DNA of 13,785 nt from Bacteroidota bacterium (GTDB lineage Bacteria; Bacteroidota; Bacteroidia; NORP154): NCBI GenBank assembly GCA_002401055.1, contig NVRZ01000055.1, positions 1 through 13,785 of the forward strand. Reading direction: 5' to 3'. A model generated the notes under the pieces. It ran no database searches, was not told the origin of the DNA, and saw nothing but the letters and a program-made list of their open reading frames with translations. Position numbers and translations under genes: made by a program. Below are positions 1 through 5,856 of the stretch, piece by piece (within the stretch, counting starts at the first letter, position 1; the number at the start of each line of letters is the position of its first letter).

Positions 1-855
1 GCAAGGGTGAAGCAAATATCAGGGCACATTACAAAAAAAGTAGCGGACAAGTTGGCGCAACTCTTTAAAAAGGATAGAAAGGATTTTGAAAGTAAATGGG
101 ATGATATTAAGATTTTTATTGACTATGGAATGATATCCGAAGACAAGTTCTATGATAAGGCAATTGATTTTGCATTGATTAAGAATACAGATGGAGAGTT
201 TTTTACTTATGAGGAGTATGCTAAGAAAATTAGCAAAAATCAAAAGGACAAGGACAAGAAATTAGTTTATCTATATGCATCTTCCGCTGATGAGCAGCAT
301 TCATACATTCAGACTGCAAAGAACAAGGGTTATGATGTGATGATTATGGATTCGCCTTTAAGCAGCCATTTAATTGCTAAGCTGGAACAGTCGTTGGATA
401 ACGTCACATTCGCAAGAGTTGATGCGGATTCAATTGACAAGATCATTGACAAGGATGAAAAGCAAACTTCTAAGCTTTCAGAGAAGCAGCAGGAGACGTT
501 AAAGCCTATAATCGAGGGTGTTCTACCCAAAGAGAAGTTTTCGGTTGTATTTGAAAGCATGAGTGAAAAAGATGCTGCAATAGCTATTACTCAGCCAGAA
601 TTTTCCAGGCGAATGAAGGATATGAATGAGCTTGGCGGTGGCGGAATGATGACCATGATGGGTCAGATGCCTGATATTTATAACCTAATTATAAACTCAA
701 ACCACCCTTTTGCGGGCAAGCTTCTAAAGGAAAAGGACAAGAAGAAGCAAAAGCAATTGGCCAAACAAGCCACTGACCTTGCTTTGCTTTCTCAGAATAT
801 GCTGAAAGGGGAGGAGCTTACCAAGTTTATTGAGCGCAGCATGAAGCTCATTTAA
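1..855 (+). CDS. htpG: Molecular chaperone HtpG (Hsp90), C-terminal part, 5' end cut by the window
   Basis: HtpG is the bacterial Hsp90, a cytosolic ATP-dependent dimeric chaperone. The frame is open from base 1 (A-R-V-K-Q-I-S...), so the gene begins outside the window; the GTG at 7 is an internal valine, not a start. The 284 residues seen cover the end of the middle domain (HITKKVADKL, then DFESKWDDIKIFIDYGMISEDKFYDKA), the region around LVYLYASSADEQHSYI, and the C-terminal dimerisation domain. The ATPase domain lies upstream and is not visible. Typical for Bacteroidota HtpG are the methionine/glycine-rich stretch GGGGMMTMMGQMPDIYNLI followed by INSNHPFAGKLL. The gene stops at TAA 853-855, only 27 bp from the stop of the convergent phoH gene, and no intrinsic terminator is obvious in that gap. 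Family assignment is secure. Confidence 0.96.
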   Translation, partial: ARVKQISGHITKKVADKLAQLFKKDRKDFESKWDDIKIFIDYGMISEDKFYDKAIDFALIKNTDGEFFTYEEYAKKISKNQKDKDKKLVYLYASSADEQHSYIQTAKNKGYDVMIMDSPLSSHLIAKLEQSLDNVTFARVDADSIDKIIDKDEKQTSKLSEKQQETLKPIIEGVLPKEKFSVVFESMSEKDAAIAITQPEFSRRMKDMNELGGGGMMTMMGQMPDIYNLIINSNHPFAGKLLKEKDKKKQKQLAKQATDLALLSQNMLKGEELTKFIERSMKLI

Positions 856-882
856 AGAGATAACAGTTTTTGAGTTAGAATT

Positions 883-2222
883 CTAAAGTAACTCATTGGC
901 CAGATTAGCCAGCTGAGATCTTTCGCCTTTTACAAGCGTTACGTGCGCAAATAACTTGTTTCCTTTTAGCCTGTCTATAATATACGACAAACCATTACTG
1001 TGTTCGTCGAGGTAAGGTGAGTCAATTTGATTTACATCACCGGTAAAAATAATCTTGGCATTTTCTCCGGCTCTTGTTATAATGGTTTTCACCTCGTGAG
1101 GCGTTAGATTTTGAGCTTCATCTACTATAAAAATTACATTTGACAGGCTTCTTCCCCTTATATAGGTTAAAGGTGTAATGACAATCTTTTCGTTGCGTTG
1201 CATCTCAATGATTGTCCTGTACTGCTTATCCTTTTCGCTGAATTGGTTTTTAATGAAGTTCAAGTTATCCCACAGCGGCTCCATGTAAGGATCAATTTTT
1301 TCATTCACATCGCCAGGCAAATACCCAATATCCTGATTACTTAAAGGAATAACGGGACGGGCCAGTATGATCTGCTTATACTCTCTGCGCTGGGCAATTG
1401 CTCCTGCCAAGGCCAAAAGAGTTTTGCCAGTGCCGGCAACCCCCTGCAACGTTACCAGTTTAATTGCGGGATGTAATATTGCGTGCAATGCAAAGGTCTG
1501 CTCTGCATTTCTCGGCTTGATTCCGTAAGTGCTTACATTTTCTACTCGCTCAATGTGCTCAGTTTCAGGGTTATAGTACGCGAGCGAACTCGCTTTGCCA
1601 TTTTTAAGAATGTAATAGTGATTATCGATTTTCTTCCTAATCTTAACAGTAGTATTTTCGATATACCCCTTAGAAACTATTTCATCAATGGATTCAGAAG
1701 CTACTTTTTCTATCATCTCCATCCCCAGATACAGTCCCTCAATGTTTTTTACTTTGTCCGTTCCGTAATCTTCCGCATTAAGATCCAGCGCTTTTGCCTT
1801 TAATCGCAAGTTGATGTCTTTGGTAACCAGTATGACCTTGGCCTGCTTGTATTCAGCTTGCAAAGAGAGCGCTGCGTTTAGAATTTTATGGTCCGGTTTC
1901 CTCTCATCAAACGTCTTTTCAGCATCTATAACAGATTTGTTGCTGCCGTTCATAATGACTTTGAACTTTCCTTTCCCCCTTCCATTCAGCGGTATCCAAT
2001 CGGTAAGCGTAAATTTACCCGACAGCTTATCAATCTTTCTGATGAATGCACGTGCCTCGAAGTTTTTGCTGTTGTTGCCCTTCTTAAAATTATCGAGCTC
2101 CTCAAGTACGGTAATCGGGATTGCTATATCGTGCTCTTGAAAACTCCTTAGTGAATTGTGGTCGTGAAGAATGACTGATGTATCTAGAACGTAGATTTCT
2201 TCTCCTTTTTCGCTTCAGTCAT
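883..2222 (-). CDS. phoH: PIN domain-PhoH family ATPase, with an apparent 1-base frameshift near the start
   Basis: This is a PhoH2-type protein, a PIN RNase-like domain fused to a PhoH P-loop ATPase/helicase; the family is linked to RNA unwinding and cleavage. Rebuilt length is about 446 aa, normal for the family. The PIN part opens with YVLDTSVILHDH (first acidic residue in LDT), then VLEELDNFKKG and a later acidic residue in ILVTKD. The PhoH part has the Walker A loop GVAGTGKT (encoded at 1420-1443) and Walker B VIFIVDEAQ, then FTGDVNQID. The main frame has no ATG upstream of 1953 and hits TGA at 2215-2217. Starting at 1953 would remove the front of the PIN domain. An ATG at 2220-2222 opens MTEAKKEKK in another frame and dies at TAG 2184-2186. 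Adding one A in the A-runs between 2196 and 2210 joins the two. This may be a true mutation, a sequencing error, slippage, or a rare ATC/ATT start. The role is known only for the family. Confidence 0.88.
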
Positions 2223-2247
2223 GTATAGTTGGTGAGAATATTTGATA

Positions 2248-2255
2248 CAAAAATA
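2248..2255 (-). promoter_or_regulatory. Possible -7 element of the phoH promoter
   Basis: On the minus strand the sequence reads TATTTTTG, a full match to the Bacteroidota -7 consensus TAnnTTTG. It lies about 26 bp upstream of the ATG at 2222, leaving a short leader. No good TTTG is present about 20 bp further upstream, so the -33 half is weak or absent. The placement supports initiation at 2222 rather than at 1953. Confidence 0.4.
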
Positions 2256-2408
2256 TGTTAGTCTGCTCGCTCTTTATTCATTATTTTGAAAAGTAACTAA
2301 CCGCTTTCTTTTAATAAGTAATGACGATTTATCGAGGCTAAGTCAAGGGTTATTATATTGCTAGGCAGGATCGAGTTTTCTAACTGGTTATGTTTTAGTT
2401 CATTACAG

Positions 2409-2431
2409 AGTTGTTAACATTGTTAATAACT
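2409..2431. promoter_or_regulatory. 23-bp near-perfect palindrome, candidate operator
   Basis: The two arms read AGTT-g-TTAACA and TGTTAA-t-AACT around a central T (2420). The only mismatched pair is 2413/2427. It sits between the divergent phoH and ncRNA genes, about 38 bp upstream of the -33 element of the ncRNA promoter, where a dimeric regulator could bind. A second copy of the core ACATTGTT (2417-2424) recurs at 2441-2448. No regulator can be named. The rest of 2223-2468 is AT-rich and shows no gene. Confidence 0.45.
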
Positions 2432-2468
2432 ACGGTTGATACATTGTTGAAAAGTCAATCCGAAAAAA

Positions 2469-2500
2469 TTTGGTGGACTGACCAGCTGCATATACATTTG
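2469..2500 (+). promoter_or_regulatory. Bacteroidota-type promoter for the ncRNA
   Basis: TTTG at 2469-2472, exactly 20 bp of spacer, then TACATTTG at 2493-2500. This fits the known Bacteroidota housekeeping promoter (TTTG, N19-21, TAnnTTTG) at every defined base. Transcription should start a few bases downstream, near 2505-2510, heading into a stretch with no protein gene and ending at a terminator at 3011-3048. Confidence 0.75.
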
Positions 2501-2506
2501 TTACAT

Positions 2507-3048
2507 CAAGTGAGGGATAAAAGGCATCTCGATAACGACGCCGAGTAGCTTGCTGCAAAGCAGAAAAGATCGAGAAGTTTTCCCGGAGCATAACTTGGTA
2601 GACTTTGAATCTGAAAGACACTTGCTCACAAGGTAAGTGTTGAAATCAGCCCGTTCGCGGGAAGGCAAAAGGAATCAAAATTTAATAGGTTTTGGGCCTG
2701 AAAGGGTTGAAGCTGAGAGTAGTGCTCCTAAAGAGTAGGAAAATATTAAGGGCCAGTCCACTTCGGTGGAAAAAACTTAAAAGGATCTTACTTCAATACT
2801 GGGGAGAAAAGTGATCGGAAGGGCTTGCTCGGAAGAAAGCGATTTAAACCAAACGGGAGGCTCATTGGAAGTTTAGAGCGAAAGTGATAGATTTTCGGAG
2901 GGTTTAACGAAGGGAGAAAAGACTTGGGACGTGAGGATCTGAAAAGAGCTGATCAAAACAGGGAAGCAATAATAACAGTAGCTTGGCGCACAGGCGCAAG
3001 TCTGAGTGAGAACGGGAACCGATTCGCAAGAAACGGCTCCCGTTTTTT
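2507..3048 (+). ncRNA. Putative structured non-coding RNA of about 540 nt, unknown family
   Basis: A free-standing transcription unit lies between a consensus promoter and a strong intrinsic terminator; the exact 5' end is inferred. No open frame here looks like a protein. The strand is purine-rich and dense in small hairpins: 2527-2533 with 2569-2575 (7 bp); 2618-2623 with 2635-2640; CCCG-TTCG-CGGG at 2650-2661; CCT-GAAA-GGG at 2697-2706; TCCAC-TTCG-GTGGA at 2757-2770, a stable C(UUCG)G tetraloop; 2784-2793 with 2809-2816 (8 pairs, 2-nt bulge); 2849-2852 with 2865-2868; 2982-2989 with 2994-3000 (7 pairs, one bulged G). GGAAG occurs five times (2660, 2817, 2831, 2867, 2962). I see no RNase P core (GAGGAAAGTCC-like), no tmRNA tag frame or tRNA-like ends, and no SRP domain. 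The neighbours, a PhoH RNA helicase/PIN protein and HtpG, give only weak hints of function. Confidence 0.65.
3011..3048 (+). terminator. Rho-independent terminator of the ncRNA
   Basis: The stem AACGGGAACCG (3011-3021) pairs with CGGCTCCCGTT (3034-3044), with one A/C mismatch, and is followed by a T-run (3043-3048) and a further T-rich stretch. It can only work on the plus strand: the opposite strand has no T-run after the hairpin. This orients the ncRNA gene. Confidence 0.85.
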
Positions 3049-3066
3049 GTTTTATGATCTTTTGAA

Positions 3067-3101
3067 CTCCCAACCCAGTACTCAATACCCAGCACCTAAT
3101 T
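3067..3101 (-). repeat. Degenerate 7-bp tandem repeat downstream of the GNAT gene
   Basis: Read on the minus strand, in order away from the GNAT stop, the units are AATTAGG, TGCTGGG, TATTGAG, TACTGGG and TTGGGAG, in an unbroken 7-bp register. The first unit overlaps the GNAT stop codon (TAA at 3100-3102) by two bases. The units share the pattern T-A-C/T-T-G-x-G with the array at 3647-3709. Confidence 0.6.
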
Positions 3102-3630
3102 ACCTATAGGTCATGTGTTTGTCGCGGCTAAGAACCATGAGTCTTCTGTTAAGTTGCGTGCCCCGATCATTGAACTGGTTTTCCTTAAAACCGTATTCTT
3201 CAAAGCCGGCCTTTTCACAAAGAGTATTGGCGCTTTGATTCGATGCATACACACCCAATTCAACGTTGTCTATCTCCTTAATCCGCAATGCCTCGTCAAG
3301 TGTAGCCTGCAGAAGCCAATATCCTACCTTATTACTCTGGTATTTCGACTTCACGTACATTTGAATGATTTCTCCAGCATTCATTCTCTTTGCATTGTCC
3401 TCACGAAAGAAGCCGCAAATTCCTACCAATTGAGTATTGTCAAACGCACCAACTATGAATTTGTCGGGATGCTCCTGTTCAATATACTCCTCGAAGCCTA
3501 GCTTTTTCTTGATCTTCTGATCTTCATAGCTTGCACCGAAACTATCGGGGTATTCCTTTAGGCTCTCAAGTCGTATTTCTCGGTAATCCACAAGATCTTT
3601 GCTAGAAAGTTTTCGATAGGTAATGCCCAT
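3100..3630 (-). CDS. GNAT family N-acetyltransferase
   Basis: A 176-aa single-domain protein of the Gcn5-related N-acetyltransferase fold, which moves an acetyl group from acetyl-CoA to an amine. The N-terminus ITYRKLSSKDLVDYREIRLESL is the usual strand-helix opening. VGICGFF (residues 69-75) and the strand with IIQMYVKSKYQ (88-98) lead into the acetyl-CoA pyrophosphate loop, here QSNKVG at 98-103 in place of the common Q/RxxGxG/A. VYASNQSANTLCEKAGFEEYG (about 128-147) is the typical motif B, with the conserved asparagine and the AGF turn. The start ATG at 3628-3630 gives a full-length domain. The substrate cannot be told; protein, antibiotic or small-amine acetylation are all possible. It lies 76 bp downstream of the SDR stop in the same orientation. 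That gap is filled mostly by a heptamer repeat, and a second short heptamer array follows its own stop. Confidence 0.9.
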   Translation of the reverse strand: MGITYRKLSSKDLVDYREIRLESLKEYPDSFGASYEDQKIKKKLGFEEYIEQEHPDKFIVGAFDNTQLVGICGFFREDNAKRMNAGEIIQMYVKSKYQSNKVGYWLLQATLDEALRIKEIDNVELGVYASNQSANTLCEKAGFEEYGFKENQFNDRGTQLNRRLMVLSRDKHMTYR

Positions 3631-3646
3631 TGTTTGGTTGGTAGTT

Positions 3647-3709
3647 AACAGTGCTCAGTTCACGGTACTAGATACTCTCTACTTTCTACCCAATACACAG
3701 TATCCTCTA
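3647..3709 (-). repeat. Degenerate 7-bp tandem repeat between the SDR and GNAT genes
   Basis: Nine consecutive heptamers in perfect 7-bp register on the minus strand: TAGAGGA (containing the SDR stop codon), TACTGTG, TATTGGG, TAGAAAG, TAGAGAG, TATCTAG, TACCGTG, AACTGAG, CACTGTT. Most begin with TA and end with G. The array ends 17 bp before the GNAT start codon, so it must lie in the leader or promoter of that gene. TATTGGG and TACTGTG are near-copies of units in the array at 3067-3101. Confidence 0.65.
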
Positions 3710-4576
3710 CTTATTTCCTTTACCAAAAGCCTCAAGCATGTCCCACATTTCAGGGGTAACCTTGTCCATGTTGTTGAACTGACCTGCACCTTTTAGCCAT
3801 TCAGCGCCATCAATGGCAATCATTTCCCCGTCTATGTAGGAAGAATAATCTGAAACAAGGAATGCACAGAGGTTCGAGAGTTCCTGATGCTCGCCAACAC
3901 GTCCAACAGGAACTTTGTTAGCCGGATCAAAATCCTTTTTGATTGGATCTGGCAAAAGTCTGTCCCATGCGCCTGCAGTTGGAAAGGGGCCAGGAGCAAC
4001 TGCGTTCAGTCTAATACCGTACTTGGCCCATTCAACTGCCAATGATCTTGTCATGGCGAGCACGCCTGCCTTGCCGCATGCTGATGGAACCACCCATCCT
4101 GATCCTGTGTGTGCATATGTAGTAAGAATACTCAGTACCGTACCCTTAATTTTATTCTTGATCCAGTATTTCCCCAAGGCGAGGGTGAAGTTGTATGATC
4201 CCTTTAATACAATATCTACAACCGCATCAAATGCACGGTGAGATAATCGCTCAGTAGGACTGATGAAATTACCTGCAGCATTATTTACCAGCACATTTAC
4301 CTTTCCGAACTTCTTTATGGTGGCTTCAATAGCATTTTCTACCTCCTCGTATTTTCTAACATCGCAAGCAACGGGAAAAATACGCCCAGCTGCCTTCTCT
4401 TCGAACTCAGCTGCCGTTTTCTCTAGCACATCAATTTTTCTGCTTGTAATGCAAACAGATGCTCCAAGATCTAAAAAATAGGAAACCATAGACTTGCCAA
4501 GTCCCGTTCCGCCTCCGGTAACTATAATTACCTTGTCTTTGAGCGCATTGTCGCGCAGCATGGGTTGATCAAACAT
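3707..4576 (-). CDS. 2,4-dienoyl-CoA reductase-type short-chain dehydrogenase
   Basis: A 289-aa SDR, predicted to reduce a 2,4-dienoyl-CoA with NADPH during beta-oxidation of unsaturated fatty acids in the cytosol. The Rossmann cofactor loop is TGGGTGLG at 20-27 and the NNAAG motif is at 98-102. The active site departs from the classic SDR YxxxK: the lysine of SACGK (K169) is kept but the tyrosine position is serine (S165). A tyrosine earlier in TTYAHTGSG (Y154) takes the place used by the mitochondrial DECR1 family, whose motif is closely similar (YAETGSG followed by PSASAK). MTRSLAVEWAKYGIRLN and APGPFPT also fit that family. The C-terminal tail is GAGQFNN. Substrate is inferred from family likeness; a related enoyl-CoA or 3-oxoacyl reductase is the alternative. 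The start ATG at 4574-4576 fits the family length. The 188-bp gap to porP suggests a separate transcription unit. Confidence 0.88.
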   Translation of the reverse strand: MFDQPMLRDNALKDKVIIVTGGGTGLGKSMVSYFLDLGASVCITSRKIDVLEKTAAEFEEKAAGRIFPVACDVRKYEEVENAIEATIKKFGKVNVLVNNAAGNFISPTERLSHRAFDAVVDIVLKGSYNFTLALGKYWIKNKIKGTVLSILTTYAHTGSGWVVPSACGKAGVLAMTRSLAVEWAKYGIRLNAVAPGPFPTAGAWDRLLPDPIKKDFDPANKVPVGRVGEHQELSNLCAFLVSDYSSYIDGEMIAIDGAEWLKGAGQFNNMDKVTPEMWDMLEAFGKGNK

Positions 4577-4764
4577 GATTTGTTGTGTGTTGATTGAGAT
4601 GGCAATGATAGCTATTTATCATCAACCAATCTTAGAAAGGGGATATTAGCAGCTATAGTAGCTTGCATTGATCTTACGGCAGGGTATGGCAAAATTCTGA
4701 TTAGCAATTAGCGCCGTGCCAATAAGGAAATTTGCAAAAGGATTTGAATTGTCAGAATCGCTTT

Positions 4765-5811
4765 TTAATAAGCACTAAATGGACTCGGGTTAATTTCAAG
4801 ATCCTTCTTTTTCGCCATATCCATGTTAAATCCCAGCGAGATTTCATGAGTTGATAATCCTGTAACCGCTTTATTGAGTTCTGAAGTGCCTACATCATAG
4901 CTGTAGCCTAGTGAATACATGTCATACCTGAATCCCAGTACCACAGCGATGCTTGTTCGCTTTCGGTACCAGCCGCCCAGTGTTACCTTCATTTTTTCAC
5001 CAATACTGTAATCTACATAAAGCCCAGCAGCAATTTCTTCAGAACCACCTTGCGATATCATGTTAATGCTTGGCGTAAAGTCCAAATTCTGATCGGTCAT
5101 CAATTTGATACCTGCCTGATAAGACTGCTGAACTGGAACTCCTCCTGTTTGATCGGTGTGAGATTCGTTTGGCTTGTTTAAGTGATACATTGAGAATCCA
5201 AAATAAGCGTTCATCATGCTCGTTTCCTTTGCCGGATTGTAATAATACATCAATCCAAAGCCCATGTCAGCATAGCTAGTATTATCGTTAAGAGTAGTCT
5301 CGCTGGTTGGGTTACTCGCATCATAGGTGCCCGTTACATATTGATCATCAAAGGTTAACTCTGATGTGTTTAATGATTGCATCACATATCCTCCTATAAC
5401 AGCCACACTTAAGTTATGGCCAGCATCGGTTAGCTTCAGATTATATCCAACCGATAAGGAAATATCCGTTTTGCTATAAGCACCGGCTTTGTCATTAAGC
5501 GCCAGTAGACCTAGATTTAGCTTGCCTTTGCCTTCATTCACGAACAATGGAAACAGGAATGTAAAGCTAGGTGTAGAATATCCTTTATCGACTGCACCCC
5601 ATTGCGTTCTGTAGTTGAGCTTTACTGCCATATCATTGTTAGCACCGGTTAAGGCCGGGTTTAATTTAAGCGGAACGGAATAGGGTTGAGAGTATCTGAC
5701 ATCCTGCGCATCGGATAAATTGCTCGCTAAAACAAATACAATCACCAGCGCTCCGGCGAAAAGGGCTGCTGTCCGCTTAGTTGTTTCCTTTTTAGTTACT
5801 GAAATGTTCAT
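4765..5811 (-). CDS. Type IX secretion system outer-membrane protein, PorP/SprF family
   Basis: PorP/SprF proteins are outer-membrane beta-barrels of Bacteroidota, needed for secretion or surface display of T9SS cargo, especially cargo with type B sorting domains. I start at ATG 5809-5811 (348 aa) because it puts a clean signal peptide at the N-terminus: KK and TTKR, then the hydrophobic AALFAGALVIVFVLASN, with cleavage probably at DA-Q. A TTG six codons upstream is possible but less likely. Hallmarks are YSQPYSVPLKLNPALTGAN just after the signal, FRYDMYSLGYSYD near the end and STHEISLGF in the last strand. Alternating polar/hydrophobic residues throughout fit a barrel. It is 45 bp downstream of the PKD giant, so it is probably the last gene of the operon. 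Such pairing is common and suggests it serves the neighbouring giants; it could be named only as a family member. Confidence 0.93.
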   Translation of the reverse strand: MNISVTKKETTKRTAALFAGALVIVFVLASNLSDAQDVRYSQPYSVPLKLNPALTGANNDMAVKLNYRTQWGAVDKGYSTPSFTFLFPLFVNEGKGKLNLGLLALNDKAGAYSKTDISLSVGYNLKLTDAGHNLSVAVIGGYVMQSLNTSELTFDDQYVTGTYDASNPTSETTLNDNTSYADMGFGLMYYYNPAKETSMMNAYFGFSMYHLNKPNESHTDQTGGVPVQQSYQAGIKLMTDQNLDFTPSINMISQGGSEEIAAGLYVDYSIGEKMKVTLGGWYRKRTSIAVVLGFRYDMYSLGYSYDVGTSELNKAVTGLSTHEISLGFNMDMAKKKDLEINPSPFSAY

Positions 5812-5856
5812 GATTTTGGTTTTTATCAATTATTAATAATTTTTTATGCTCTTTGC

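Noticed and set aside
856..882. Shared terminator between convergent htpG and phoH
   Set aside because: The 27-bp gap has a short T-run but no stem that I can pair.
883..1953. phoH starting at the ATG at 1951-1953 (356 aa)
   Set aside because: The same frame continues upstream for more than 80 codons with clear PIN domain sequence (LDTSVILHDH, VLEELDNFKKG), so this start would cut the domain in two.
2430..2621. 63-codon minus-strand frame over the ncRNA promoter
   Set aside because: No similarity to a known protein is visible, and it runs across the promoter and first hairpin of the plus-strand RNA.
2507..3048. RNase P RNA, tmRNA, SRP RNA or 6S RNA
   Set aside because: Length and structure made these worth testing. 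However, there is no GAGGAAAGTCC-like core or ACAGAA-type end (RNase P), no tag frame ending in ALAA or tRNA-like ends (tmRNA), and CGGAAGG at 2816 lacks the surrounding SRP domain. 6S RNA is far shorter.
2873..3109. Short open frames on both strands over the RNA region (about 61-70 codons)
   Set aside because: They lack recognisable domains, run through the terminator hairpin and repeats, and one overlaps the GNAT gene end. They look like chance frames.
5812..5829. TTG start for the PorP/SprF gene six codons upstream of the chosen ATG
   Set aside because: It only adds IKTKI before a signal peptide that is already complete from the ATG at 5811.
5828..5841. 14-bp perfect palindrome of A and T between the PKD giant and porP/sprF
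   Set aside because: AT-only palindromes are common by chance in AT-rich gaps, and there is no GC stem or T-run on the transcribed strand to make a terminator.
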